Both the position numbers and the translations under genes were made by a program. A DNA stretch of 64,000 bases from positions 544,927-608,926 of the forward strand of contig MNCI01036144.1 in NCBI GenBank assembly GCA_015680685.1, in the 5' to 3' direction. A model generated the notes under the pieces. The model was not told the origin of the DNA. It did no database searches and was given only the letters and a program-made list of their open reading frames with translations. This DNA is from Gnetum montanum. Taxonomy: Eukaryota > Streptophyta > Gnetopsida > Gnetales > Gnetaceae. This document shows, one piece after another, positions 10,500-21,600 of the stretch (position 1 is its first letter; every line of letters begins with the position of its first letter).

Positions 10500-13420
10500 G
10501 AGTCAAATAATCAAAATGAGAACAAGTTCCTTAATTATAGAGTGGATAGGTATTGGATTATTGACTAACTATGGATTACTTCATGCTATAGTGTGAAATT
10601 AAACAAAACAAAATTGGGACACAAACACATAGTACAAAATACAAAATTGCTGGAACTCATGTGATTCCTAGCGGTGGTGGCTCCTCCATGGGCCTCTTCT
10701 CCATATCTTGTGCTCCAAGTTTTAGAAATGGATGTCTCTAGAGAAGCACCTAAAGATTTTCTTCTTCAATCAAAGGATCCTATGTCATCCATGCTAATTC
10801 TCCAATATTTGATGGAGTCAACACCTCCCATGGGCATGGCAGTTGCAGGAACATCTGATTGGCCTTAACGTACCAAGCCACAAATAACTATCATTCCTCT
10901 TCATAGGCTCTGGCTTTGTCTTTGCATTCTTGGTAATATGTGAGCCATCAAACCAAATCTTCTACGACATCTTTTTGTCCTTTGTACCTAGTCTTGACCA
11001 CCTCTAGTTCAGAATTTGCTGCCTCTAATCTCTACAATATCCTCTTCTGTTTAGCAAATTCACCTTCATACTTAGCATAGGTGGTTGATACATGTTTCTC
11101 TAATTCTATCCTTAGGTGTCCTGCTATTAACATGGCCAAGTTGGCATACCACAGGTTTGCCAACTCCATGTACTCAGTGAGATCTTGTATCTGCAAGCCC
11201 TAGCTCTTTAGTTCTACTTGGTGGGTGAAAGCCTAAGTATCCAATATCGCCCACCAATCAATGTGTTGGGCACTGAGAGTGTTGATGTGGGCTTTGGCCA
11301 TATGGATTTCTTGCTTAATAATCTCCTTGTACATCCCCACTTGATCTCTAAAATGCTCTTTTAGTTTCTCATGTTACTTAGCCTCATTCTACACACGCTT
11401 ATTTCAATGGTTGTCTTCTGATGGATTGTGCATACCTCCTCCATTAAGAGGGCTCTATTTTCTTTGGCTAAAAGGTTCATGTCCTAGTTGACCCTTATTA
11501 ATTGTTCTCGTATTTTGTAAAAATTCTTCTTGATAACATTCTTCTATTTTTCTATTATGGTCAATCAGATATTTTCGGTGACAAGCTATTTATTTTCTTT
11601 TTGTAAGGCCTTGAGTGCTTTGGCATGTGCATATATTTGAGCTTGTGCCTTTGAAGCATCCTAATAAGCCTTCTCTCTTTCCTCCACCACTCTTTTATTC
11701 TCTTCTAGTAATTTATTTAGCTGCTCCATCTAAAAGGACTCTAGCTAGTCTGCAGGGATGAATTGGGATGGATCCCGCTATGCAGCTTGTAGGATGATGA
11801 AATTCTCTTGGAGTCTTTTCAACTCCTCCTCTACATGTTCAGCCCTAACCTCTACCATGACTAGCTTTCCTTTTGTAGAGATAAGGTTTGACTATGTTGC
11901 TATAACATCTTGAGGGATGTCGAACAAGGATGTCATCACTTGTCCTATTTACAGCAATCGATCCAAAACATCCTTATGATTTGCAGGAGTTATTAAGGGA
12001 CCAGCCAAGGTTTGAGCATCATGTGCTCCTATAAAATTTGTTGGTGGCACAATAGGAACATTGAGAAATTCTTTGATGTGGTCTACGACCACTTTTGCTA
12101 CTCCTACTGCATCTTGGTGCTACATGACCACTACTATGGCACCTTCACAAGTTTCTAATTACACTTAAAAAGATGTAATGTTTCTAGAGATCTATTGTGA
12201 CCAATGTGATTCCCCTCATCTTTTTTGAATAGAAATTTCACCCCATGCATGATCTATTGTGGATTGTACAACATCATCAATGATCTTAAAGAGGTCTGCC
12301 TCATCATGACTTCCCTAACTGACCAATTCAACGATGGCCCAGAGATGGCTCATTGATGGTCAATAGTCCTATGGTGGCAGTGGCGATTGGCCTTGCTAGT
12401 GTGTGGGCTATGTGTTAGGCCCCAGTTCCTATTGTTGACTAGGCCTTATGTCCAAAACTTGGCTAGGCCCTACAATTTGAGGGGTAGTGGGCTACATCAT
12501 TTGCTCTTGCTTAGGCTTCAATGTCTCACCAACATCTTTTCTTGGTGATGGTGGCTTTAGTAATTTAGAAAATGAGGAATTTTGAGCCTTTCTAGGGGAT
12601 GTCATTGGTGTACCCCAGAATTTGATCATGCTGGCATAGCTTCCTAATTAAGCAGGGAAGGGAAAAGGCAATACAAACTTCCCTATTTTACATTCTTTGA
12701 ATTGCCTTAAAATTTCTATGAAATATAGATGGGGTAGGTTGGCATCAACCTTGCCCATCAAGATGTCACTTCCTCTAGCTACATAGGTGGAAATCTTGTT
12801 CAATCCTTTCTTTGAGAAAATGTGATATTTTCCAATTTTAAAATAGATCCTCTCTTCAAGTGTAAGCTCTCCATATGTTTCATCCTCCTTGCCATATGCC
12901 CTTTTTAACCATATTTTTCATGCATGAGCATCAGAGTGAGTGTATAGGTGAGAAACCTTGGGCCCTATATTTAGAAGATTTAGAACTTCTAAAATGGCCT
13001 TGGTAGAGAAATTGACTAAAATCCCACCAATATCAATGGTGGTGCCTTCTTCCTTATTATGCCAAAATTGGTAAGTCTCCCCAAGTACCAATCGTCACTC
13101 TGAGAGAGAACCAGCCACAGTGGAGACCCTTTAAGTTGATCCTTAACTACCTTAGGGGAAAATTTAGTAAAAGGTCCAAAATTGAGTTCCATAATCACTA
13201 TTGCTAATGTGAACCGTTCCTGAATTACCTGAACATATTCTGGAGACAATGTGAGATGTTACCCATGTTCATGTGCCCTACCTTCTCCACCTTCGGCATG
13301 CCCAAATTGTGCAATGATAGTAGGTTCTTAATGAATGTTGAATAATTGTGCCTCCTACTTTGCATGTTCTTTGGGAGGCACTTGGCCTCTACCTCTCCTT
13401 GGCCTCCTTGTTGTCCTCAT
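10500..13420 (-). pseudogene. Coiled-coil ORF in place of pol in element D (unknown function)
   Basis: Not recognised. The likely start is the ATG at 13420, giving a basic N-terminus MRTTRRPRRGRG. A hydrophobic segment of mixed composition follows (about 13249-13016, with ELNFGPFTKFSP and SDDWYLGRL). Lower down (about 11960-11000) the reading is rich in Lys, Glu, Gln and Leu, for example RVVEEREKAY and KALKALQKENK, typical of a coiled coil. Several stops are TAG where Gln would fit the heptad pattern. It lies in the sense direction, after a TATA and GATATC segment at 13940-14035. A captured gene or an element-specific accessory protein is possible. An env-like protein is less likely, since no signal peptide or membrane helix stands out. 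Confidence 0.5.
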
Positions 13421-13939
13421 TTAGGGGCCATTTGTAATTACATAGGATTAACTGTTAGTAAGGCCATTTACAAAATTTGATTTATACCTTACTCTTTACC
13501 TTTAATAGATTCATTATATACCTAGTGTGATTTAGAGTTAAAAATTTTTATAAAAAGTTCCCCTAAAATTTTTGATATTGGGTTGCATTTGATTAGGTGA
13601 CTCCAAAAAATAATTTTCATGGTCTAGTTGAAGAAAGAAAATTAATTTGGCATACATTTTTAACATTTATTAAGGTCACTTACCCTTTATGATATCCTTT
13701 AGGCAATGATATATTTCAAAAAAACTACGTGCAACTTGGAGCATAACCTTCCCCCATGACTAGGTTAAAATGCTTTGGGTTTAAGCAGCTTTGATTGGAA
13801 CGAGAATCAGAGCATTAATGAGCAAGATATTGATGTTTGAATGATAGGTGCTTAGAGTGTGAGAATTTGTGGAAGAAAATTGCAACAACTCCCCTCACAT
13901 GAATAGTGAAAAATGATGTTGATGCACATGGGGTGGGGT

Positions 13940-14035
13940 CCATATATATATATTTTATAGATGCGATATCGTGTATGTGCTAGCGTGGACCCAATATCAC
14001 ACTGGACTTGATACTAGGTACCTGATATCGCATCC
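13940..14035 (-). promoter_or_regulatory. LTR-like internal promoter of element D
   Basis: In minus reading there are GATATC motifs (14024-14029 and 13965-13970) and then a TATA-like TATAAAATA (13951-13959). The plus-strand segment GCGATATCGTGTATGTG at 13964 nearly repeats ACGATATCGTGTATTTG of the D LTR (10374). Similarity stops past the TATA, so this is promoter-like sequence only. It lies about 520 bases before the ATG of the coiled-coil ORF. Confidence 0.5.
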
Positions 14036-15598
14036 CTTCTAAAATAGGGTACTTAGTAAAACTGATAATTTTTCAAATTTTCAAGGCCAAAAATGAAGGA
14101 CTTAAGGTAAATTTGAAAGATCTAGGGTAATGTTGAGTAGACTTGAAGGCACCAAAAGTGTAATGAAGTGGAATTTAACAATGAAGTTTGTGAATAGGGT
14201 GAGGAAAAAGGACATGTAGTGGTGCATAGGAACGTTTGAATTAAAATGATGATAAAGGAAAGGATAACTTTAGCAATGTAGTACTTGAAGGGTATAAGAT
14301 GATGTGGTGATGTGAAATAAGTGCAAATTACAAAAGTTACGCAAGTGGGTCCTCCCCAAAGCAAGTTCCTACCTATCATGCCCTTATGTAACCACACCAT
14401 AAAATTTCCATAGGCATTAAAAGGGTTAAATGCAATCCACACTAGTGCAACAAAACACACACATGTTACATACCACTATGATGAGGTATGATTTCTATGC
14501 CATACGAGACACAAGTTAGAAATACATAAATAGTGGAATGAAATAAATCATAGAAGGGATTGCAAAGATTGGGACATGAGGTAACTTACCCTGGACACAA
14601 TGAATCCTGAGTGTGGGGTGTGATTAATGTATCATTAGCCTTGCACTCCAAAATCAAGACCAAGCCTATGCCTCTGATCAGTGATACTACATTGTTTCAT
14701 CCAATGATGGACAACCATAAGAGCACCATGATAGTAATGTGTACAATCATTTGGCATTTTGTCCAAGGGAGGAGCGATTTGGAATTTCTTTGTGGCACAT
14801 TTTTCTTGATCTTTTCTTGTGTTTTCTTCATTATTTTTCTTTTTCTTCATCTAGCTACTTTAGCACTTTGTCTTTTTCAAAAGTGTTATGGAGAAGCCAT
14901 CAACCTTTAGGCATGGGTGCATGCCTTTCTATTGGGACCCTCTAGAATAGCATTGAGTGTCTTTATTGAGAATCATTATTACTCTTACGTCCATTTTTTG
15001 TTAGATCTACAAGGACCTAAGTACAACCAAGCTACATGATAGCACACAAAAATGTCATCAAAGAGAATCCACAAGTCCCCTTGATGTCACACCCTAGCCA
15101 TTCCCTCTTAGTCCATCATTTTTTTCTTTGGGCAAAATGAGTACAAAGTTACTTTAAGTTTTAATGATGACAAGAATATCATCGTATGTAGAGTAGAACC
15201 TCTTATTAATAGAATGGATGGGTGGATGTTGTGGGCTCACTATCCAAATAATTAATCACTCGTAACTTAATAGCATAGAACACACCTTAACCGACGAGTT
15301 AGATGAGTATTTTATTCACTGATGAGATTACCCCCAAAAAGGTAAAAACAAAAATTTGAAAAGTGAAAAACTGGAAAACAAAAAAATGTAAAAAATCAAA
15401 GAAAAGGAAAAAAATTTACTAATTCTACTTATTAGAATGGAGGATATGCCCCATAACTAAACCTTTGATCATGGCTAGAATTAATAAATGGAAATTTTGG
15501 ATCCATGCATGTTGGGAACATTGGGGTCCATTCATATCCAAACCACTAAGTGTCTTTCGATATGATGGTAGGAATGTACTCAAATTGGGGTTCAACAC
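14036..15598 (-). other. Spacer of element D between gag and internal promoter
   Basis: AT-rich with scattered short ORFs and no recognisable domain. The longest minus frame (14460-14122) is rich in Phe, Ile and Cys but shows no motif. RT catalytic boxes, integrase HHCC and DDE motifs were looked for and not found. Confidence 0.5.
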
Positions 15599-17727
15599 TT
15601 AATTGAAGTAGGAATAGTGGGGCAAATTATGAGATGTGGTCATGTGATAAGGAGTAAACCCACTATGGCACTCATGACTGTAAGATGGTATGCAAGGATT
15701 GATATGGCTTCCTACGTGGTGGTAGTCATTAGGCTGCATGGTTGTTGGAGTGTTAGTTGGTGGCCCAGATGAGGTAATAGAAGGCATTGAGTTCAAGGGG
15801 GAAGATGCATCACAACACTGGACTTGTGCTGAGTTGGTGGATGTGGTGGTTTCAAAATCATGCTATCTCTTTCTACGATCATGCCTAAAGAAAGGATGCT
15901 TTTGACATTGTGGAGGATAGCTATTACTATTGACAGAAGTAGCACAAGTAATGTCCATGGGTTAGTGTTGTGGTACAAAACCTTTTAGCACAAATGGTGG
16001 TGATGTAGAAGGAGGTGATCTTTTTGGAGAGGACATGGGTTGATAGTACTCAGGAGAATGATAATGATGAGGTGAAGTAAAGAATGTTGATCCAGTTGGG
16101 AAAATAGGATGCTGAACATACTAGACATTTGCTGTCAAGGGATACGAAGGGTGTGGTCTATTTGGTGGTGGCCTCCCCCATGATTGGGTTTTATGCCACT
16201 GCGGTTGTACATGGTACTTCTGTATGAAATCTGGATGTAGCATTCCTCCCCAATGCTCATGTAAATGTGACAATACTAGGCATTGAATTTTGGGGTGATT
16301 GTATAGATAAACATTGCATTGATATTTATGATTGGTAGTTGAGCCCCTATCCTTATTATCTTCAACCCTTCTTTCCAACTGTCGAGTGGTGTTCTGTCTT
16401 GTTTCTCAATTTGGCATCCTTTGTTTTTCCTATTTGTCAAAGTGATTGTGCATATTCTCTGCATTTTTTCATGTACCCATTCTATCATCTTATTGATCTT
16501 TACCTCAACTTCCTCTGGTGATTGTAGTATTGGCAAAGATGATTTCACCTCCATGAGGTGAGTTGATTTCTCCTCTTCATGGACCTTTGTTATTTTGAGA
16601 TTTTGGTCCTATTGAGATCTTTCAACATTCTTCCATTTAGCTATTTCTTCTTCTTCTTTTGCTACTTGCTTGATAAGCTCATAGAATTGGTGGGTTCATA
16701 GTTCATATAGTTGACCTAGGGCATACATCCCTAAGGTCTCCCTTGTTTCATTATGGAGCCCATCCATGATATGATACATTAGCCTTTCCTCAAAGAACCC
16801 ATGGCCTGGGAAGTTGTTTAATAGTGAGTAATATCTTTCTAAGGCCATGTCCAAGGGTTCATGTTACCCTTGTTTCCACTCTTGGATTTGTCTCCTCAAG
16901 GCTAACACTCTTGTACAGGTTTGATATCTTTCATTGAAGAGTTCAACCAATGGAAAATTAATTTGGGTTTTAAAGACTTATACCATACTTTTTCTTGGCC
17001 AACGAGTGTCATAGGGAAGAGCTTAAGTCTTTGCCACCCATTCTCAATGTTTTTCCATGCATAGACATCATGGAAGGCTTGTAAAGATGTTGCTAATCTA
17101 AATCATAGCCTCCTAAAAACTTGGGAAAGTTATTTAAATCAAACTTGGGTAGATGGTTTTCCTTGTGATTCCTATAGGTTATTTGAATAGCCTCTTGTAT
17201 ATGCATTAGACTCTTAGTGGCCAACAGGGGTTCATCACTAAGTAGGTTATGAGTTGATGAGTTTGGATGGTGTTGTCTTTGTTCATGTTGGAACTCCCAG
17301 CTTTGCTTGTGGGTCCAATTTCTATTTCTACACTGACCCCTTAAGAGATGGTCATCTGTGTCACGACCTAATGTTGAAGGAGAAAAGGAAGAGAAAGAAC
17401 TTGAAGACTTGTCATGACTTTTGTAAGTCTCCCAATCATACCCTAATGTAATCTTGCTAACCATTGAGAGGATCCTAGGCCTTATGGACCCCTTCATTTG
17501 ATGGATGTCCCATCCTCGTTAAAGGTGTTTGATTTGGATGACATGCATCTTTGAGTATCATTGGGGTATTCTTGAACATATGAAACTCCTGCATAAGATT
17601 GAGTACTCCAAACTTCTTCTTTGTCATAAATTACATTGGTTCTATAATGAATTGCCTCACTAGTTGTTGCATTATCATAGTCTTGTGAGAGAGACATTGT
17701 TGTGAATTGTGTATGAATTATTTTCAA
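15599..17727 (-). pseudogene. gag of element D (broken)
   Basis: This is the capsid protein of an Athila-like element, read right to left. The first ATG is at 17727, 80 bases after the primer site. The N-terminal part (17727-17494) is polar. The capsid core starts near 17140 (FDLNNFPKFLGGYD) and continues in another frame to about 16920 with LKLFPMTLVG and KVWYKSL. It matches element G at 48380-48570 (IPGFEGGY, LKLFPWILI, SWYHSLE) and element H at 45250-45360. The C-terminal part (15796-15599) is rich in Pro, Thr and His. Frameshifts and stops occur throughout. Confidence 0.7.
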
Positions 17728-17806
17728 TTACTTTCTTTCTAAAAGATATATCATTAATGCTTCGTTATAGTGATCTTGGATGATATAACTAATCTAGATA
17801 ACTAGC

Positions 17807-17829
17807 ACCATCCCTGACAACGATGCCAA
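17807..17829 (-). promoter_or_regulatory. Primer-binding site of element D
   Basis: Directly inside the 5' LTR the minus strand reads TTGGCATCGTTGTCAGGGAT. Allowing C-to-T changes this fits the TGGCGCCGTTGCCGGGG site of Athila and related elements, usually assigned to tRNA-Asp. The tRNA assignment is from family knowledge. Confidence 0.75.
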
Positions 17830-18691
17830 TGATGAGCGGCGAGGTACCCCTACACTCAAACATACGAATGTGAGCATGTATGCATGATCCAATCAAATTC
17901 TACAGATAAACTAAATGTGGCACCTAGATAGTTATACATTGATCATGGTTCATTGTCTTCCCACCTGGACTAGTATTTTCTTTGTCACGTATGGTTTAGT
18001 CCAGCGTGAGGTGTGATGTGATTCCTAACACTAGGCTACTCCTAAAGACAATGAAAAATAATCTTGATTTAAGCTAATTGGCAATAGGAAAACAAATCTA
18101 AACTAGCCCAAGTGCAATGAGCATCTGTCCTTAATCATCCATATGCATCTTGGACTTTGTGTACTACTTCTGGGCTTACCAAGTGCACATTACTTGAGCA
18201 CTACTAGACATGCTATTGGATTGCCAAGCAGTTACACTTAAATGTTCATGATTAAGATGTACTCATTCCACATTTACCAATAGGAATAGTAAATGATGAT
18301 AAAGAAATATTAACTAAGAAAATAATAAATAAAAATTAATAATTAAATAATTAAAAACTAAGTGAACATTGTAATGATGGAGTAATCTCAATCTTAATTG
18401 CTGATTATGTGCATGTCCAAGTACGTCACACTTGAACAAAGGTTTTGTACAATTACAAACATCACACTGTGAGCATGCATTGGGAAGGAACTGAGAACTA
18501 ATTGAAAAATGAAAAAAAGACTCTACCCTAAGACATATCAACTAACTCCCTTCTTATGCTCCTGAATGCTATATTTATAGGCCTATATAGGAATCATGAT
18601 ATCGTGTTTTCGATATCATTATCTAGGCTACGATATCATGTACCTGATATCAAGGATCTGACATTGGGGCCTAGCAAACCACAATTCATCA
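17830..18691 (-). repeat. 5' LTR of element D
   Basis: 862 bases, paired with 9605-10468. The TATA box is the complement of 18572-18579, after GATATC-type motifs at about 18597-18660. The ATTGG duplication follows at 18692-18696. Confidence 0.93.
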
Positions 18692-18696
18692 ATTGG

Positions 18697-19422
18697 TGTA
18701 GTCTTCATGCTTCATGCTTCAAATTATTGGCCACTTAGTAATGTTTTCTAGGAACCAACACTCTACTTGAAGGCTTCTTTAGTATTTTGGCTCCTTCCTC
18801 TATTTGTTTGGAGCTGTAGATCTAAATTTTGGGCTTCATTGGCCTTTCAACTTTCTCAAAAATTTTCTTTTTCATTGTTTTCATTTATTTGAGGGATGAA
18901 ACCTTCATTAGGTTTCATTACCAAGGCCAAACTTAGTTTATTTTTCTCATTAAATGTAATGTGTTACATCCAATGAACTTAACAATGAAACATGATGAAG
19001 GAGATGTATTATGGCCACGGTGCATGAATGTCAAACATGGGTCATCATTGTTGTTTAGGATAAGAAATGTTGTAATTGGGTTATGGGATTGTGGCTTAAA
19101 AAAGGAAATGAAAGTGATGTAAGACAAACACCCTGACACAACATAATAAGCTAGTCAAATATCATGCATCAAGATCACATGATAACTTGTTATCATAATG
19201 AGTTGCATCTTTGCGATGACTTCAAGCTTCATCCTACAAGCATAACTCCAAGAGGAAAAGAAAATAAGACAAAGAATACATGTTATTACAAGACATTGTA
19301 TAAGGCCACACAAGATAACCAGAAAACTGTAGGCCACCAAAGGCTACTATCTGTACAACATTAAGTGATCTGTGTCATGTATCATAGATTTTACAAAGTT
19401 TGTAGTTCATTTGTCATGTGAA

Positions 19423-19461
<39 letters not shown>

Positions 19462-19570
19462 TCATGCAGGGTCACTTGTTATAGGTTGTTGGAGTTATCA
19501 ACATTAGTCATTCATTCAAACCTATTAACAATAACTATAGATAAAGATAGTAGATGTAATAAGGTTTAAG
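18697..19570 (-). other. 3' noncoding region of copy B with an AG microsatellite
   Basis: This stretch continues across element D to 9313-9604. Its 19170-19300 part matches element F at 55040-55150 (GATGCATCTTTCCATGACGA against GTTGCATCTTTGCGATGACT, then ATCCTACAA), so families 1 and 2 share the same 3' tail. A pure AG run of about 13 units lies at 19429-19454. No gene is seen. Confidence 0.6.
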
Positions 19571-20402
19571 ATAGGAATGGTTGACTAGATTGGGAAATTT
19601 ATTTCCATTCATGTCTACTAATATGAATGCTCCATTGTCATAGGCTATGGTAACCAATAAAGATTCTTCCTAATTGGCTAAGAATCTATCTACATATTTG
19701 CAAATGGTCTTGAGGATTAGGTCTCCTTCCTTGATCTTTCTTTTGTTTAGATCATGACAATGTTGTTCCTTCTACCTCTTTTGGTATAGTTAGATGGGAG
19801 AAAGCATTTTTATTCACTACTCTTCCACTAAATCAAGGTTAGTGATACATAACTCCTTGTTTTTCTCATCATTAACCAAGCAAGATAAAGCTACTCTTAG
19901 TGATGGAACCTAAAATTCAAGAGGTAAACCAACTTTAGATTCATAAACAAGCCTATATGGGAGGACACTAGTTACAATTCAAAAGATAGTCCTATAGGTC
20001 CAAAGTGCATGGACAAGCTTCTCATGCCACTTGCATTTGCTATTGTTTAGCATCTTTTTGAGCAATTTTATGATGACCTAGTTTCTAGCTTTGGCTTCTC
20101 CATTGGCTTGAGGATAGTATGATGATGGAAAGGAATGTTTAATGCTTAGTTATTGACAAAAGGCTTGTGTTTCTTAGCTACTAAACTATGGTCCATTATC
20201 TGTGACTATGGTTAGAGGTATACCAAAATGGACTACTATGTTATCTAGTATGAATTTGTAGACTTATTGAGATATTTTCTCCTTCTACAAACCATGATGT
20301 GCTATGTCTTAGACCATAGTCATAGAAAACTATAGCACATCACGATCTGTAGCGACCATAGTCATAAACAACGTCTTATCTAGTATGAATTTGTAGACTT
20401 AT
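19571..20402 (-). pseudogene. Integrase of copy B, C-terminal half
   Basis: Continues the integrase from 27500-27870 across element E. At about 20245-20185 the minus strand reads FGIPLTIVTDNGP, the segment around the second catalytic Asp. Further left the frames give the integrase C-terminal region and polyprotein tail to about 19570, with many stops. A foreign 87-base segment interrupts it at about 20283-20369. Confidence 0.75.
20283..20369. other. Hairpin-forming filler beside element E
   Basis: 87 bases that do not belong to integrase. ATGATGTGCTAT (20294-20305) is complementary to ATAGCACATCA (20332-20342), and ACCATAGTCATA occurs twice (20313 and 20355). A second partial copy of the integrase flank (TTATCTAGTATGAATTTG onward) follows before the LTR of E. 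Confidence 0.7.
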
Positions 20403-21351
20403 TGAAACACCACAAAATTTTGGGTCTCGGCATCGCAACTGTAAATATGGCTATGTGTTATGCACTGTTACGTGCTGCTACGCTACATAGCGTAGCACCT
20501 TGCTACAGTGCTAGTGTGGCACCTTACTATAGTGTGTAGCGTAGCACCTTGCTACATGCATAGCGTAGCACCCTGCTATAGTGCATAGGATAGCACCCTA
20601 CTATAGTGCGTAGAGTAGCGCCTTGTTATGCATTATTATGCACTGTTACATGTTGTTACCTATGCATTGCCATGTGGTGCCAGATCTACATTTTGGGCTA
20701 GCCTTAGCCCTATAAATACCTCTACGCCCTCTTTAAAAAAAAGAAGAGAAGAGGAGAAGGGGAAGGCTTCAATTTCTTCACCAGCAAAGAAGTTGGCCTT
20801 TCCATTTTGGCATTTGGCATTTTAGCATTTTAGCACTTAGCTCTGTGGGCAAACGAGACCTAGAGCACACCACACCGACAGAGAAGCATAACTACATCAC
20901 ATGGTATACTATGACCACCGACCTAGGAGGCACAGTTTATCACAGTGAGCACCAAATTTCATAGCCCAACACCACCAAGGCTATGATTCTGCTCCTACTA
21001 TGCCTATTGTACACTTTGTATACCTGTACCCTTTTTCAGGGTGGTGCATCCTTCTATTCAAACTCTCTCTTTGGCTGATTACAGCATTTATTTGGCATTG
21101 TAAAGCATTTAATCGTGTCTACTACCCTGTTACGCACTTTAGCACATTTCTACTGCTATGCACATTACGTTTTCTTTTATTGTTTGCAAAAGGATTATTG
21201 TACACCGATTAAGTCCCTGTCTGATCGACTAGATTGTTCAAGGCACCTTGAATCTATTTTCTCCAGCATGACCATCGTGCGGATTCAGGGTTAGGCTGTG
21301 TTCCCAAAGACCTTTTGGTGTTTCCAGCCATCAGCGTTTTCTATTGCTATA
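20403..21351 (+). repeat. 5' LTR of element E
   Basis: Starts TGAAACACCAC and ends GCTATA (terminal CA decayed to TA). A tandem array of about 40-base units around TAGCGTAGCACCTTGCTACA lies at 20465-20640. A TATA box (TATAAATA) is at 20711-20718 and an A-rich tract follows at 20733. It pairs with 26480-27446, roughly nine bases in ten identical by eye. Confidence 0.92.
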
Positions 21352-21352
21352 G

Positions 21353-21374
21353 TTTTGGTGCTAGAAGGAAGGCC
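21353..21374 (+). promoter_or_regulatory. Primer-binding site of element E
   Basis: TTTGGTGCTAGAAGGAAGGC immediately follows the LTR. F has TTTGGTGCTAGAAGGAGGGC and copy B TTTAGTGCTAGAAGGAGGAC at the same place, so it is a shared family site. I cannot name the tRNA with confidence. Confidence 0.75.
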
Positions 21375-21600
21375 TATTTTCCTGCATTTTCACACTTGGC
21401 TGTTTTTCTACATTTTCATACTTGGCCATTTTTTCTGCATTTTCATACTCAGCATTTTTTTCTCTGAATTATTGCACTTAGCCCTTGTCTATATTTTTGT
21501 ACTTGGCCATTTCCCTACTACTGATAGACTTATTCATTTTTCTACTATTTTCAGAGTTAGCCATTTTTTGCAAACAACAACTCTCACAACCTGATCTATG

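Larger units (their letters stand above)
9600..18696 (-). mobile_element. Element D: 9.1 kb Athila-like LTR element without pol, nested in copy B
   Basis: LTRs 9605-10468 and 17830-18691 are flanked by a perfect ATTGG duplication (9600-9604 and 18692-18696). Both LTRs begin TGATGAG and end ATTCATCA on the plus strand. The order on the minus strand is 5' LTR, primer site, gag (17727 to about 15600), a spacer, an internal promoter-like segment (13940-14035), a coiled-coil ORF (13420 to about 10500), PPT and 3' LTR. I found no RT, RNase H or integrase motif in any frame. LTR design, PPT and gag relate it to element G, which has pol. It therefore looks non-autonomous, with its pol replaced by other coding sequence. 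Confidence 0.88.

Noticed and set aside
19372-19569. 65-residue ORF with repeated Arg-Glu
   Set aside because: The Arg-Glu run is only the AG microsatellite at 19429-19454 translated, in the 3' noncoding region of copy B.
21298-21594. 98-residue ORF rich in Phe and Leu
   Set aside because: It starts in the LTR and crosses the primer site and leader of element E. The repeated Phe-rich phrases come from short leader repeats.
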